This document shows positions 9,235 to 18,368 of a stretch of 64,000 nt of DNA, piece by piece. The stretch covers positions 3,224,001-3,288,000 of the forward strand of contig NZ_CP104861.1 of NCBI RefSeq assembly GCF_025426255.1, given 5' to 3'. The notes under the pieces were generated by a model. It was not told the origin of the DNA. It saw nothing but the letters and a program-made list of their open reading frames with translations, and did no database searches. The stretch's first letter is position 1; each line of letters opens with the position of its first letter. The position numbers were made by a program, and so were the translations under genes. Source of the DNA: Pseudomonas fragi (GTDB lineage: Bacteria > Pseudomonadota > Gammaproteobacteria > Pseudomonadales > Pseudomonadaceae).

Positions 9235-9696
9235 TTAATCAAAGGCTCCGTTGAGTACCTCATAAATTATGCCGGAAGCAATTGCGACAAGTATTAAATC
9301 GGTCCCAGCCTGCTGCCATTCGTAGCCGTCGTAATGTGGCAGCCTGCCCAACAACCGGCCATCCAGCTTCTTGGCAATGCCCGGAGGAAGAGGCTTTCCT
9401 CTAGCTAGGTTCTTCTGTATCCCAGGTGGCAGTGAATGGTCTGAACTCCAGTAGTCACGGTGGCCGCCAAGCACACCCAATATGCTGCCCCGGTCAATGC
9501 TGGGGCCGCGCGCCCAATCACTCCCGCTCGAGCCCTTTCCTTTGTGACCCTGGCTTCCATGTCCTTGGCCGCCTTGGGAGTTGCCTTGTCCATTACCTTG
9601 ACCCTTTCCATTGCCAGGATCGGCCAAAGTGGTAACTGGGCCTGCGGCCAAAGCAAGGCAGGTAATAGCTACTAGGAGCGAGCGAGGCTTAAGCAT
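9235..9696 (-). CDS. CigR-like / RcnB-type exported protein
   Basis: A 153-residue secreted or envelope protein. It has a signal peptide (to about residue 25), then a Gly/Gln/Asn-rich low-complexity stretch. The C-terminal domain contains LPPGIQKNLARGKPLPPGIAKKL, followed by YEWQQAGTDLILVAIASGII. This layout matches the anti-virulence regulator CigR family, related to RcnB. CigR was defined in Salmonella; the function in environmental pseudomonads is not known to me. A monocistronic gene with its own upstream region. Confidence 0.75.
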   Translation of the reverse strand: MLKPRSLLVAITCLALAAGPVTTLADPGNGKGQGNGQGNSQGGQGHGSQGHKGKGSSGSDWARGPSIDRGSILGVLGGHRDYWSSDHSLPPGIQKNLARGKPLPPGIAKKLDGRLLGRLPHYDGYEWQQAGTDLILVAIASGIIYEVLNGAFD

Positions 9697-9814
9697 GACC
9701 GTCTTCTCCGAAAGGGAATACCCCTTGAAATATAGACGGTATTACCGATTTTAGTTCCGTATAACCCATCCACTCGCTGCATCCGGTCACGGAGGGCCAT
9801 CCCGAGGTAATCTC

Positions 9815-10441
9815 ATGCCCATCCGCCACAGCATCATTCACCAGATCGACAAGAAGCCAGGCGATACACCTGCCGTGCTGCACGTCAGCAGCACCGAACT
9901 GGTCGAATCTCAGGTCACTGAAAACCTGCTGCACGACTTCAACGAAGCGTACAGCGCCAAACAGGGCAAAGGCTGGAGCCTGTTCCACCCCGAATCAGGC
10001 GCCTACCCTTTCAGCGGCTGGATGAAGGGCTTTTACGATGGCGGCGACTTTATTGAGTTCAGCCTCACCGCTGTCGAGCACCTGACCAGCTTGATGGAAA
10101 AATCGAACCTTTCCGTTGGTGGTCACGTCTTGTTCGCGCACTTCCAGCAAGGCCTGACCGACTACATGATTATCGGCCTGCTCCAGCACAGCGAGAGCAT
10201 CACGGTTAGTACTGACCTCAGCATTAAGCCTTCCAAGCATCTGGATTTCGGCAGCATCAGCCTGGCAGCCCGGATCAACCTTTCGGAATGGAGTAATAAC
10301 CCAAACTCACGGTAGTACATTTCATTTATCAAAAGTAAAACTGGCACGAAGTCCTCGGAGTACTTCCGCGACTTCATCCGCTACAAGGACTACGGCCTGC
10401 CAACTCAGCTCATTTATCAGCTCAAGCGCGCATCTGCCTAG
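9815..10441 (+). pseudogene. Nucleoid-associated protein NdpA/YejK, broken
   Basis: The frame begins [20 protein letters not shown] and follows the YejK/NdpA family. An in-frame TAG at 10313-10315 interrupts NNPNSR and YISFIKSKTGTKSSEYFRDF, which is the normal continuation. The second part then ends at 10441 after only about 42 codons with an unrelated tail, whereas the family is about 330 residues long. This points to a nonsense mutation plus loss of the C-terminal half. The 166-residue N-terminal piece could still be made. Confidence 0.8.
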
Positions 10442-10484
10442 AGCCTACCGACACGCCCAGAGGGGCATCAGGCCCGGGGTGATG

Positions 10485-10973
10485 TCATTTCATGATTACT
10501 TGAACCTCATAACCTTTACCTGTAGGCCAATTATCCCGAACTACCTCAATGGTTCCTGTGCCTGCCGCAGCGGTTAAGGGCTGGCCGAGAACTATGGCTT
10601 TTTTAATGCTGTTCGGGAGTGGGGCTCCGAGGGCTTCGAGGGAGAGTTTTTCCGAAGCCTTACCCAGTGCGCTAATTGACATGCCCACAGACTTCACCTG
10701 ATTGAAGTTGAGAACCAGCTTTACCTGATCGACAGTTGAGTCACTGCCTGTCGCATAAAACGCAAGATTGTTAGCCATCGGAGAACCACTCCCGATGTCC
10801 TTGTAGTTGCTTGCGCAACCAGACGTACCGTCACCATAGTCGGTCCATTTCCGCCCTTTCAGGTCCAAATTGCTCAGAAATGCACAGACCGACTCCGGAG
10901 CTGTTTGCTTTAAATCAGCAAGGCAAGATGCCGAGAAAAGTAATACCAGAGGTGCAGCAAATACTTTGAGCAT
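10485..10973 (-). CDS. Exported hypothetical protein
   Basis: A 162-residue protein with a clear signal peptide (MLKVFAAPLVLLFSASCLA). The cysteine at about residue 17 precedes the cleavage site, so a lipoprotein is unlikely. The mature part has two more cysteines (about 30 and 53) that could form a disulfide. I recognise no domain. Codon use resembles the host genes. Confidence 0.65.
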   Translation of the reverse strand: MLKVFAAPLVLLFSASCLADLKQTAPESVCAFLSNLDLKGRKWTDYGDGTSGCASNYKDIGSGSPMANNLAFYATGSDSTVDQVKLVLNFNQVKSVGMSISALGKASEKLSLEALGAPLPNSIKKAIVLGQPLTAAAGTGTIEVVRDNWPTGKGYEVQVIMK

Positions 10974-11075
10974 CTTTCAAACTCCATCCTGATCAAGGGC
11001 TACTCCGGCTCCATGCCGGGCGAACACAAATACCCCACTTCAACGAATCACGCCATCCGGTGAGGATCTTTCATA

Positions 11076-11320
11076 CCTATTACATACGGAAGCATTTGCA
11101 GCGGCATTGAAGCCGCTGGCACACCCTGGATCAAGCGTCACAGTATGGGGGCAGGATTACGAATGAAATTACTTACGCGCTTAAAGCTGAGGGCTTTGAT
11201 GGCAGTGAAGACGGTACAGGGCGTGATCAGCCGATTGCTACCGCTTACGCGGTGCCGGGAAGCTATACAGGGACTGCACAGCGTCACTCGATGCGTGCAG
11301 TCCTCCACCTGCGTTACTGA
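11076..11320 (+). pseudogene. Phage C5-cytosine methyltransferase remnant (ends fused)
   Basis: The start reads ITYGSICSGIEAAGTPW, the first conserved motif of phage Dcm-type enzymes. Within 60 bp the frame changes to ITNEITYALKAEGFDGSEDG followed by TGRDQPIATAYAVPGSYTGT, which resembles the C-terminal half of the same phage enzymes. The central catalytic part (PCQ loop) is missing. The reading is a deletion scar. Confidence is moderate since only short matches survive. Confidence 0.5.
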
Positions 11321-11334
11321 CCCCATCTCAAGTT

Positions 11335-11748
11335 CGACGCCTAACTCCTCGGGATTGGGAAATCGCGGTATCGGAGCTGGATACCACAGTATTTTTGATT
11401 CCGGCCGGGTTTGGCGGGCGAAGTGAAGAACCGGGACGAGCGCCTGATGATTCTCAACACTGTGGCCAAGTCAATCATTGAGAACCAGCGAGGCCAGCAC
11501 AAGCAGTACGCCTTCCCTTTCGGCAAGCCAGACGGCGATGGTAACGAAACAATGGTTCACCGCATGAATGACTCAATCTGGAAGAAAGCACGAGTGAGGG
11601 CGGCAAACTCTGGCGGGAGGAAAACCTTCGCCCCGCTCACCCCGGTTATTTGTCTATCAGGATTCACGATTTGAAACACACGTTTGGTCGGGGCCTTCGG
11701 GCGGCGGGTGTTACCGAAATAGAAGTCACGCAAAAGTCACGCACATGA
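11335..11748 (+). pseudogene. Tyrosine-integrase C-terminal remnant
   Basis: Fragments in different frames read WEIAVSELDTTVFLIPA, then VKNRDERLMILNTVAKSIIE, HRMNDSIWKKARVRAA and HDLKHTFGRGLRAAGVTE, the core of a phage integrase. The tail IEVTQKSRT follows directly, so the segment with the active-site tyrosine has been deleted. It differs from the integrases at 3.5 and 23.5 kb and belongs to a separate element. It ends about 45 bp before the tRNA-Pro-like fragment. Confidence 0.78.
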
Positions 11749-11774
11749 AAAAGGCCAATGCGTTAAACATTGGC
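11749..11774. terminator. Hairpin terminator after integrase remnant
   Basis: Perfect inverted repeat GGCCAATG...CATTGGCC with a 7-base loop, directly after the integrase stop codon. Confidence 0.55.
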
Positions 11775-11788
11775 CTAAGTCATTAAAT

Positions 11789-12047
11789 AATATGGTCGGG
11801 GCGGAGTAATTCGAACACTCGACCCCTAGCACCCCTAGCTCGATCTTATGTCACTGTAAATCATTGTAATTAAAGAATAAATATCTTAATCAAGGATGGC
11901 AAAGTTAACGGTTTTTCGTGCATTAGCAAACGATAAACCGTGGCCTCCAGGGAAGGTTTTGCGCAGATTTTGGTATGCATCCACCCTATTCTTTATTTCC
12001 AGATACTCAGAACTGGCAGTGCCGGGTGATCGTCTGCATTCGGCCAA
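11789..12047. repeat. Direct repeat copy 1 (tRNA-Pro 3' half plus element end)
   Basis: 259 bp repeated at 24157-24415 with no net length difference and about 17 mismatches by eye. It comprises the 3' half of a tRNA-Pro(GGG)-like gene on the minus strand (11793-11836) and about 210 bp of element-end sequence. Each copy is preceded by integrase sequence. It marks the left end of the 12.4 kb segment. Confidence 0.9.
11793..11840 (-). other. att-like site: tRNA-Pro(GGG) 3' fragment, copy 1
   Basis: Read on the minus strand it has a GGGG anticodon-loop region, a T arm with TTCGAAT, and an acceptor end CCCCGACCA. The 5' half of the tRNA is missing, so it cannot make a tRNA. This is what tyrosine integrases leave when they recombine within an anticodon loop. 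Assignment to tRNA-Pro(GGG) is from the loop sequence only. Confidence 0.65.
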
Positions 12048-12071
12048 AAGCAGGCATTGCGAACGCAGATG

Positions 12072-12839
12072 CTAAACGTCCTTTCTCATACGCGCGAACA
12101 CCTCATCACATGCTTCTCTCCAAGCCAGCATTGCGCCATTCTTTCGAAGCTTCTCTAACCCGGCGGAAGTGAACGTACCAGGTGTTGCAATACTACCGCC
12201 AAGAACTTCCATGCTGACGTGAGGTTGGTGCCGTGCACTGGTCAGACAATCCTGCATATTGCCCATCACCAACTGTGCTGCCTGCTCATGAGAGAGGCCC
12301 TTCCCGGTAAACCACTCCTGAAGATCGCCGAGGAAGAAATAAAACCAGCCGTTCATGCACGCCGCCACAGTGGCGAGCTCAAACGCGTCCTCTTGGTCGA
12401 TCACGATCAGTGACCCAAGGGCGCCGAGTAAGCTCTCATGAGGCTGGCCGCCTGGGGTCACGACAACTGTTGATTGGTTAATCTGAGCTGCATAGGACAG
12501 CATCGCCCGGACGTGCCGCGCTTTAGGAAAGTTGTGTTCCAATTCGCTGATACTCATACCCGCTACGAGCGAAACCAGCGTCTGTTCGGGCTTGAGTCGT
12601 ACCTCATTGGCAAGTTGCTCAACAGCATCAGGTCGGACGCCCAGAAATAGCAGGTCGCAGTCATCGACCACACTTTGGTTGTTCTGAGCAATCTCACAGG
12701 CCCAGAGCCTGCCTAGCTCTCGGGCACGGTCATTATTGCGCGGTGAAAGCAAAATCTTCCCGGAGAATCCGCTTCGGCGCAAGCCAATCACGATCTTCTC
12801 CGTCAGTTCGCCGACACCCAGAACTCCAATGTTCAGCAC
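12072..12839 (-). CDS. Pyrroline-5-carboxylate reductase-like NADP-binding protein
   Basis: A 255-residue protein of the ProC fold. An N-terminal Rossmann segment (NIGVLGVGELTEKIVIGL) is followed by a strand LLFLGVRPDAVEQL and the SLVAGMSISELE turn seen in ProC. The C-terminal helical domain contains LLGGSIATPGTFTSAGLEKL, equivalent to the conserved VxSPGGTT segment in ProC. Here SPGG is altered to TPGTF, so proline synthesis is not assured. The start was set at the GTG at 12839, which follows AGGAGAAGG. It lies just inside the left repeat of the 12.4 kb element. Confidence 0.75.
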   Translation of the reverse strand: MLNIGVLGVGELTEKIVIGLRRSGFSGKILLSPRNNDRARELGRLWACEIAQNNQSVVDDCDLLFLGVRPDAVEQLANEVRLKPEQTLVSLVAGMSISELEHNFPKARHVRAMLSYAAQINQSTVVVTPGGQPHESLLGALGSLIVIDQEDAFELATVAACMNGWFYFFLGDLQEWFTGKGLSHEQAAQLVMGNMQDCLTSARHQPHVSMEVLGGSIATPGTFTSAGLEKLRKNGAMLAWREACDEVFARMRKDV

Positions 12840-13245
12840 TCTGCCTTCTCCTGTATTAAGCAAATAGAGAGTGTCTCATGATAACTGGAGGGCAGCCTGT
12901 CCCGAAGTACCAATCGACCCAAAGCCTCCATCCTTGGCGAATCATGACCCACTGCCCAGAGCACTTGGACAATTTTAACCCTCTGCCGCTGAATGCATCA
13001 GCTGTCCAACATGGATGGATTCGACATCACCTTCACTGGGTTCCGCCTCGAAAGAAGCGTAACAGGTTGATATGTAGCCATCGTAGTCAGCGCCCGCAGG
13101 CTGTGTGTTCGGGCACGAAGGGCTGCTTCCGGCTAAAAGCGGCCCTTCGTAAATAGATGCTTAAGACCCATAACATATGTAGAGAAAGGGTATTGGACCT
13201 GCTGGCTTTCAAGCTTATCTGACGCGAAACTGCATTAGTACGAAC
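12840..13245. other. Intergenic region with hairpin
   Basis: No supported gene. A perfect-arm inverted repeat lies at 13115-13150 (ACGAAGGGC...GCCCTTCGT), of a kind scattered in Pseudomonas intergenic DNA. It is near the end of neither flanking gene, so its role as terminator is unclear. Confidence 0.5.
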
Positions 13246-13791
13246 TCACGCCGAGAGATAATCATCCACACATTTAACCGTGCCGTACCCAAATTCAAAC
13301 GCGGCCATCATCGCTGCATGCACTTGAGCGGCTGGCACGTTAACGCCATTGAATTTGAGATCCAGGGTGGCGCAAGCGTCATGCAGCACCGTAACCGGAT
13401 AACCCATGTCCGCCGCAGCACGTACGACGGCGTCGATACACATGTGGCTCATTGCACCTACCACCACGATATCTTGAACATCGAAAGCATCCAGCTGCTT
13501 TTTGAGGTCAGTGCCTCTGAAGGCGTTAATGTGCTTTTTAACAATCACAGGTTCTTCATCCTCAGGGGCTACCGCTGGCTGAATTTGCGCGCCTTTAGAT
13601 CCCTTTACGAAGATTGGGGCATCAGCATTATCTGATTCGTGCCGTATGTGAAAAACGGGAATACCTGTATTCCGCGCATGGTCCATGACCCGTCGAGCAT
13701 TCGCCACAGCCGCCTCGATGCCGCTCAAAGGCAATTTACCAGTGGCCAGGTATTCGTTTTGCAGATCAACTACTACAAGACCTTGTTTCAT
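13246..13791 (-). CDS. Isochorismatase-like cysteine hydrolase
   Basis: A 181-residue protein of the isochorismatase superfamily, which hydrolyses amides or ethers such as nicotinamide or isochorismate. The catalytic triad is visible: Asp in VVVDLQNEY (residue 9), Lys in PVIVKKHINAF (about 84) and Cys in AMSHMCIDAVVRAA (about 118). Length is typical. The substrate cannot be read from the sequence. It is about 100 bp from the metallo-hydrolase gene on the same strand and could be co-transcribed. Confidence 0.87.
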   Translation of the reverse strand: MKQGLVVVDLQNEYLATGKLPLSGIEAAVANARRVMDHARNTGIPVFHIRHESDNADAPIFVKGSKGAQIQPAVAPEDEEPVIVKKHINAFRGTDLKKQLDAFDVQDIVVVGAMSHMCIDAVVRAAADMGYPVTVLHDACATLDLKFNGVNVPAAQVHAAMMAAFEFGYGTVKCVDDYLSA

Positions 13792-13889
13792 GAGCGATCT
13801 CCGATCAAATCAAAGTGATGTTGCACTGAGGGCTGAGACTGCTGGTAGGTAAGAAACCTGCCCGCTACCACGGCCCAATACGGTTTAAA

Positions 13890-14780
13890 TCAGTACTTCA
13901 GCGAAGCGCCGTCTTCCGGTATATCAACGCGACTCTCGATACCTTGTTTCTTGACGTAATTGCGCAACTCTTCACGGGTCAGGGACATATGGTTAACCGC
14001 GTCCATGTGCACTGCGACAATTTTTGCGCCTTTGGCGGTCTGTGCGGCACGCAGGACGTCCTCCTCACCCATAATGATCGCACCCTCGAACCCCGTCATT
14101 TTTGCTTTCCCTGCGTTCAGGACGATGACTTCAGGGTGATGTTTATCGATGGTCTGGTCGACCTCTTTGCGCCAGATGGTGTCGCCGGCGAGGTATAGAG
14201 ACTTATAGCCTGGCGCTTGAAACACCACACCCATGGCTTCGCCCAGCGGTTTTGCGAGGGCCGGTACGGCATACATTTCGTCGGTGCCATGCTGACCACC
14301 GGTTTTGGTGATTTTGACGCCGCCGAATTCAGCTTCGTCAGTCAGTACACGTACATTTTTGAAACCCTGGGAACGAATCAGCTGTGCATCATCTTCGTGT
14401 TGAGTGAACAGCGGGATGTCTTTAGGTAGCGCTTTTTGTGCCGCATCATCCCAGTGATCAAGGTGTGTATGCGTGACGATGACTGCGTCGACACCCGAGA
14501 TAACCTTGTCAGGGGATTCGGGTAGATCGACCAGCGGATTGCGAAGGTTGCTTCGGTAGGTATTTTCAAACCCGGGGTAAGCCCCTTTTTTAGCCAACAT
14601 TGGATCGATCAAGAACGTGGTGTCACCGTAAGTGATTTTTACCGTGGCATTGCGAACCTGCTGCAGATCCACTTTGTGGGAGGCCTCAGGTGCCTGGGGG
14701 TTATTGGTATCCGCGAACGCCGCTGTAGCGACTGCACCGCAGGCAATGCCAAGGGCGAGAGGAAGCGCTATAAATTTCAT
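13890..14780 (-). CDS. Exported metallo-beta-lactamase-fold hydrolase
   Basis: A 296-residue protein with a signal peptide (MKFIALPLALGIACGAVATA, cleavage after AFA). The zinc-binding motif is VTHTHLDHWDD (HxHxDH) near residue 105, and further metal ligands fall in LYLAGDTIW and AVHMDAVNH. The family is UPF0173/UlaG-like MBL-fold. It is expected in the periplasm, where substrates remain undefined. It is divergent from the GlxA-type regulator at 15011, which is a plausible controller. Confidence 0.85.
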   Translation of the reverse strand: MKFIALPLALGIACGAVATAAFADTNNPQAPEASHKVDLQQVRNATVKITYGDTTFLIDPMLAKKGAYPGFENTYRSNLRNPLVDLPESPDKVISGVDAVIVTHTHLDHWDDAAQKALPKDIPLFTQHEDDAQLIRSQGFKNVRVLTDEAEFGGVKITKTGGQHGTDEMYAVPALAKPLGEAMGVVFQAPGYKSLYLAGDTIWRKEVDQTIDKHHPEVIVLNAGKAKMTGFEGAIIMGEEDVLRAAQTAKGAKIVAVHMDAVNHMSLTREELRNYVKKQGIESRVDIPEDGASLKY

Positions 14781-15010
14781 GGAATTAATCCTGTTGGTAC
14801 ATCAAGGAGACCATTCTGGGCTAGCGCCTTAGAGCCCAACAGTGGCCCGAATGACATAATTAGATATAATCGGGCCAGATAATCTGTATTGTAAGGGAGG
14901 GACAAGGGTATTTGGGGCTTCCCTTGGAGTGAAAAATCCGCGTGAGCGGCCCTCCCATTCCTGTGTGTGACAGACAGTGGGCCAATACAGGATCAATTTG
15001 AGGCAGCCTG
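14781..15010. promoter_or_regulatory. Divergent promoter region
   Basis: 230 bp between the start codons of the MBL-fold gene and the GlxA-type regulator. It has an AT-rich centre near 14850-14890 (acataattagatataatcgg). No specific operator can be defined from one sequence. Confidence 0.45.
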
Positions 15011-16000
15011 ATGGAAGCCATACGTGTTGCAGTTCTAGCATTCAACGGCGTGAGCCTTTTTCACCTTTCTGTTCCTGGCATTGTATTGGGAACTGCTCAA
15101 ACCGCGCCGGGTGAACCTGAATACGAGGTCAATTTCTGCGCAGAGGTGCCGGGTATGCTGAGCAGTGACCAGGGCATTGGGCTGTCTGTAACCCACGGCC
15201 TAGAACTGATGGAAGCAAGTGACGTAATTGTCATTCCCGCGTGGAGTGATTCGTCGGTCGCCGCATCTGCACAGCTTGTGAAGGCGCTGCAACTCGCCCA
15301 CTCCAAAGACAAGTTGATCGTCGGGTTATGCCTCGGGGCATTTGTGCTCGGCGATGCCGGGCTGCTTGACGGGAAAGAGGCGACGACTCACTGGATGGCA
15401 CGCGACGAATTCGCGCGGCGTTTTCCAGAGGTCAGTTTTCGGCCTGAAGTACTCTATGTCAGTGACGGCAACATCATGACCTCCGCTGGAACCGTGGCAG
15501 CAATTGATTGTTGCCTGCATCTGGTACGCCAGCGTCTAGGAGCTGATGTAGCCAATCGCACCGCCAAATTGCTGGTGACACCACCACACAGGCAGGGGGG
15601 CCAGGCTCAATACGTAGAACACCCTGTACCGCACCTCTCCAGCGAAACTCATTTGTCTGATGTATTGGCGTGGGCTCGCATGAATCTGGCCAGCCATCTG
15701 TCGCTAGATGTCCTGGCTGAAATCGCAAAAATGAGCAGGCGCACCTTTACCCGTCGGTTCAAGGAGGCCACTGGCACTACCGTATCCAAATGGTTAAACG
15801 CGGAACGTGTGGTCAGAGCGCAGGAACTACTCGAGACGACCGAGTTATCGATTGAATACATCGCGGGTGATGTAGGATTTGGGACGTCCCTTTCCTTAAG
15901 ACAACATTTCGCAGCTCATCTAGGTACATCGCCATCTGACTATCGGAAAATGTTTTGTCTTGGAATGAATCCAAAGAATGAGTCGCCCCAAGTTTCGTAG
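15011..16000 (+). CDS. GlxA/FtrA-type transcriptional regulator (DJ-1/PfpI plus AraC domains)
   Basis: A 329-residue regulator. The N-terminal DJ-1/PfpI-like domain covers residues 1-185, with the nucleophile-elbow sequence VGLCLGAFVLG near residue 107. The C-terminal AraC double helix-turn-helix covers about 215-315 (LDVLAEIAKMSRRTFTRRF and IEYIAGDVGFGTSLSLRQHF). Such proteins activate genes for nitrogen compounds or respond to small ligands through the DJ-1 domain. The divergent MBL-fold gene and the isochorismatase beyond it are possible targets. Confidence 0.88.
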   Translation: MEAIRVAVLAFNGVSLFHLSVPGIVLGTAQTAPGEPEYEVNFCAEVPGMLSSDQGIGLSVTHGLELMEASDVIVIPAWSDSSVAASAQLVKALQLAHSKDKLIVGLCLGAFVLGDAGLLDGKEATTHWMARDEFARRFPEVSFRPEVLYVSDGNIMTSAGTVAAIDCCLHLVRQRLGADVANRTAKLLVTPPHRQGGQAQYVEHPVPHLSSETHLSDVLAWARMNLASHLSLDVLAEIAKMSRRTFTRRFKEATGTTVSKWLNAERVVRAQELLETTELSIEYIAGDVGFGTSLSLRQHFAAHLGTSPSDYRKMFCLGMNPKNESPQVS

Positions 16001-16054
16001 AAACCTTTGAGCGACTGCTCATGGCCGATTGTGGTCTGGTACGAATGACTGCAA

Positions 16055-17675
16055 TTGGCCGATTCTGTTGAAAAAGGCGGATTTTCAGTTCGCCTGAACT
16101 CAGGCACGACTACCACCGGAGAGCCTACTCACAACATTGAGTGGTTTCTCGGCCCTTCGTTGACCTTTACTCCTCTGTTATTGGGTTAATTTGAGGTTTT
16201 TTGCCTAGTGCAGGCGCACCTATCCCGTGGCAGGTGGCCCTTGAGATGTAAATTTGGCCAGTCGACGCAGGTTCTGCACCGCAGCCGCCAACGTGAACTC
16301 ATCGGTCGCGCCACTCATGCCACGTAGTCGCAAGCGATCCAGTTTCAGGATGCGTTTGAGATGGGCAAACAACATTTCGACCTTCTTACGTTCATGGCGA
16401 GAGCGCTGATACGCTGGCGTCGTCGCGATGCGTCGAGCCACATCACGAGCGGCTTCATGGACGCTGCGAGCGATTTTGCGGAACGCCGTGTTCGGGCAGC
16501 ACTTGGCTTTCATCGGACAGGCTACGCAGTCGCTCTGCCTGGATCGGAAGATGATCGTGTTGGCTTTGGTGACGTGTGAACGCTCGCTTTTGAAGGCTCG
16601 CCATTAGCTGCGCAATGCGTTGCCGGTCGGACAGCGGTATTCCTCAGCCTCTTCATTCCAGCGGAAATCATTGCTCGAGAAGCTGTCGTTCTTACGCTCG
16701 GTTTTGTCCCACACCGGCACATGCGGTTCGATGTCTTTTTCCTCCACCATCCAAGCCAGCATCGGCGCGGTTCCGTAAGCGGTGTCGCCGATGAGGCGTT
16801 CCGGCTTGATGTCGAACTGCTCTTCGACACGATCAACCATTGTTTTGGTGCTCTCGACCTCGGCCGTTCGATGAGCTGGTGTGGGTTCCACATCCACGAT
16901 GACGCCGTGTTCGGTATCGATCAGATAGTTGGTGGAGTAGGCGAAGAACGCTGGGCCTCCAGGAGCGGCGGTCCAGCGGGCTTGAGGATCAGTCAGTGAC
17001 AGGCGCTTCGGTAGCGTTTCAGCTAGAGCCTCTTCATCGAGTGCCTCAAGGTACTCACGCACTGCGCGGGTGCTCAGGGACGGATCGCTCCAGTTGACCG
17101 GTTCATCGCCCGGTACGCCGCGCTGACGACTGGCATCCGCCTTGATGATGCTGGCGTCCACGGCAAAGCCTTCGCCCTTGACCAGACCTGCGTCCATGCA
17201 GCGCCGCAGTACTTCATTAAACAACCAGCGAAGCAGATCGCTGTCCCGAAAACGGCCATGTCGTTTTTTGGAAAACGTCGAGTGATTGGGGACTTCATCT
17301 TCAAGGCTTAACCGGCAGAACCAACGATACGCCAGGTTCAAATGGGCCTCTTCGCACAACCGTCGCTCTGAGCGAATGCCGTAGCAATAACCCACGATCA
17401 GCATGCGGATCATCAGTTCAGGATCAATCGACGGACGCCCAATCGGGCTATAGAAATCGGCGAGGTAATGGCGCAGATCGCTCAGATCGAGACATCGATC
17501 AATGCTGCGAAGAAGGTGATTGGCTGGGATGTGATCTTCAAGGTTGAACGAGTAAAACAGTCGATCCTGCCCACTCGATAACTGTCCCATCATGCTGTGT
17601 GATCCCTCGCCGGCCAATGAAGCGATTTTGCCGCAGGCCAGACAAGGGAGCTACTTTTTCAACAGAATCGGCCAA
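16055..17675 (-). mobile_element. IS1182-family insertion sequence
   Basis: Terminal inverted repeats are perfect over 22 bp: TTGGCCGATTCTGTTGAAAA plus AG at 16055-16076 and its complement at 17654-17675. The element is 1621 bp long and contains one transposase gene on the minus strand. No convincing target duplication is evident. It separates the regulator gene from the pqi region. The transposase has an internal stop, so this copy is probably not autonomous. Confidence 0.85.
16220..17593 (-). pseudogene. IS1182-family transposase with in-frame stop
   Basis: The N-terminal 330 residues begin MMGQLSSGQDRLFYSFNLED and include the DDE-type segments EGFAVDASIIKADAS and LIGDTAYGTA. An in-frame TAA at 16604-16606 falls just after CPTGNALRS; the same frame then continues WRAFKSERSHVTKANT through ACPMKAKCCPN to the C-terminal DDE_Tnp part ERKKVEMLFAHLKRIL. 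A single nonsense change therefore splits the protein. The last catalytic Glu is predicted to be in VEMLFAHLK, downstream of the stop. Confidence 0.85.
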
Positions 17676-17879
17676 AAGAAGACGCTCGCAAAGCCGTGGA
17701 AGCACGCTTGTTAAATCCTTACACTTGAAGCCAGCTACAACAGCGTACCCACCCAACCGCCCCAACGAGCTTAAAATCTGCGGTGGCGCGCTGCAGAATG
17801 CAACGTGTGCCCGATAATCCCCGAGCAGTTGTTGAGACGAACTATGCTTAATTGATCCTTCCTTCTTGAGGCGGTGAAC

Positions 17880-18221
17880 ATGCAAAAGTTATGGATGCGC
17901 TACTCGGAATTACTCGACAAGGATCTCAATGCCAAGATCTTCGACAATTTCAAAAATATGGTTCTATGCGCGCTTCTGTTTGCAGCGGGTACGAACGCTT
18001 TGCAAAGTGATCACAAGATTTTTATGAGCATCACTGCCACCAACCTGGCTGGATGGGGAGTGATCACCGTATCTGGATTACTGATGCTCCTGAACCTCAG
18101 TGATGGCATTCGCCGCCTAGCCCAACTCCGCTACCACCTCGCCTTTCAGCTTTTGATAGTGCTCGTCTATATAATAATTTCCGCACGGGTTGTGGAGATG
18201 GTCTGGAGCTTCCGCGCGTAA
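17880..18221 (+). CDS. Small integral membrane protein
   Basis: A 113-residue hypothetical protein with three hydrophobic segments (about residues 24-41, 57-73 and 88-107) and a charged N-terminus. I know no named family. The ATG at 17880 was preferred to the GTG six bases upstream because TTGAGG lies at suitable spacing. The gene is 150 bp upstream of the pqi operon on the same strand, so a link is possible but not shown. Confidence 0.6.
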   Translation: MQKLWMRYSELLDKDLNAKIFDNFKNMVLCALLFAAGTNALQSDHKIFMSITATNLAGWGVITVSGLLMLLNLSDGIRRLAQLRYHLAFQLLIVLVYIIISARVVEMVWSFRA

Positions 18222-18368
18222 CGGATGGAACTTTCCCAGTCCTGAGCGTTGACAAGCAGTGCGTCGACTCACAGGTTTAGCCACTATATTTTATAATATT
18301 ACGCATTTTTCTAACCGTTCTATATTGGCTCACCTCAGTATTCATCGGCTTTTTGACGAGTAATATTC

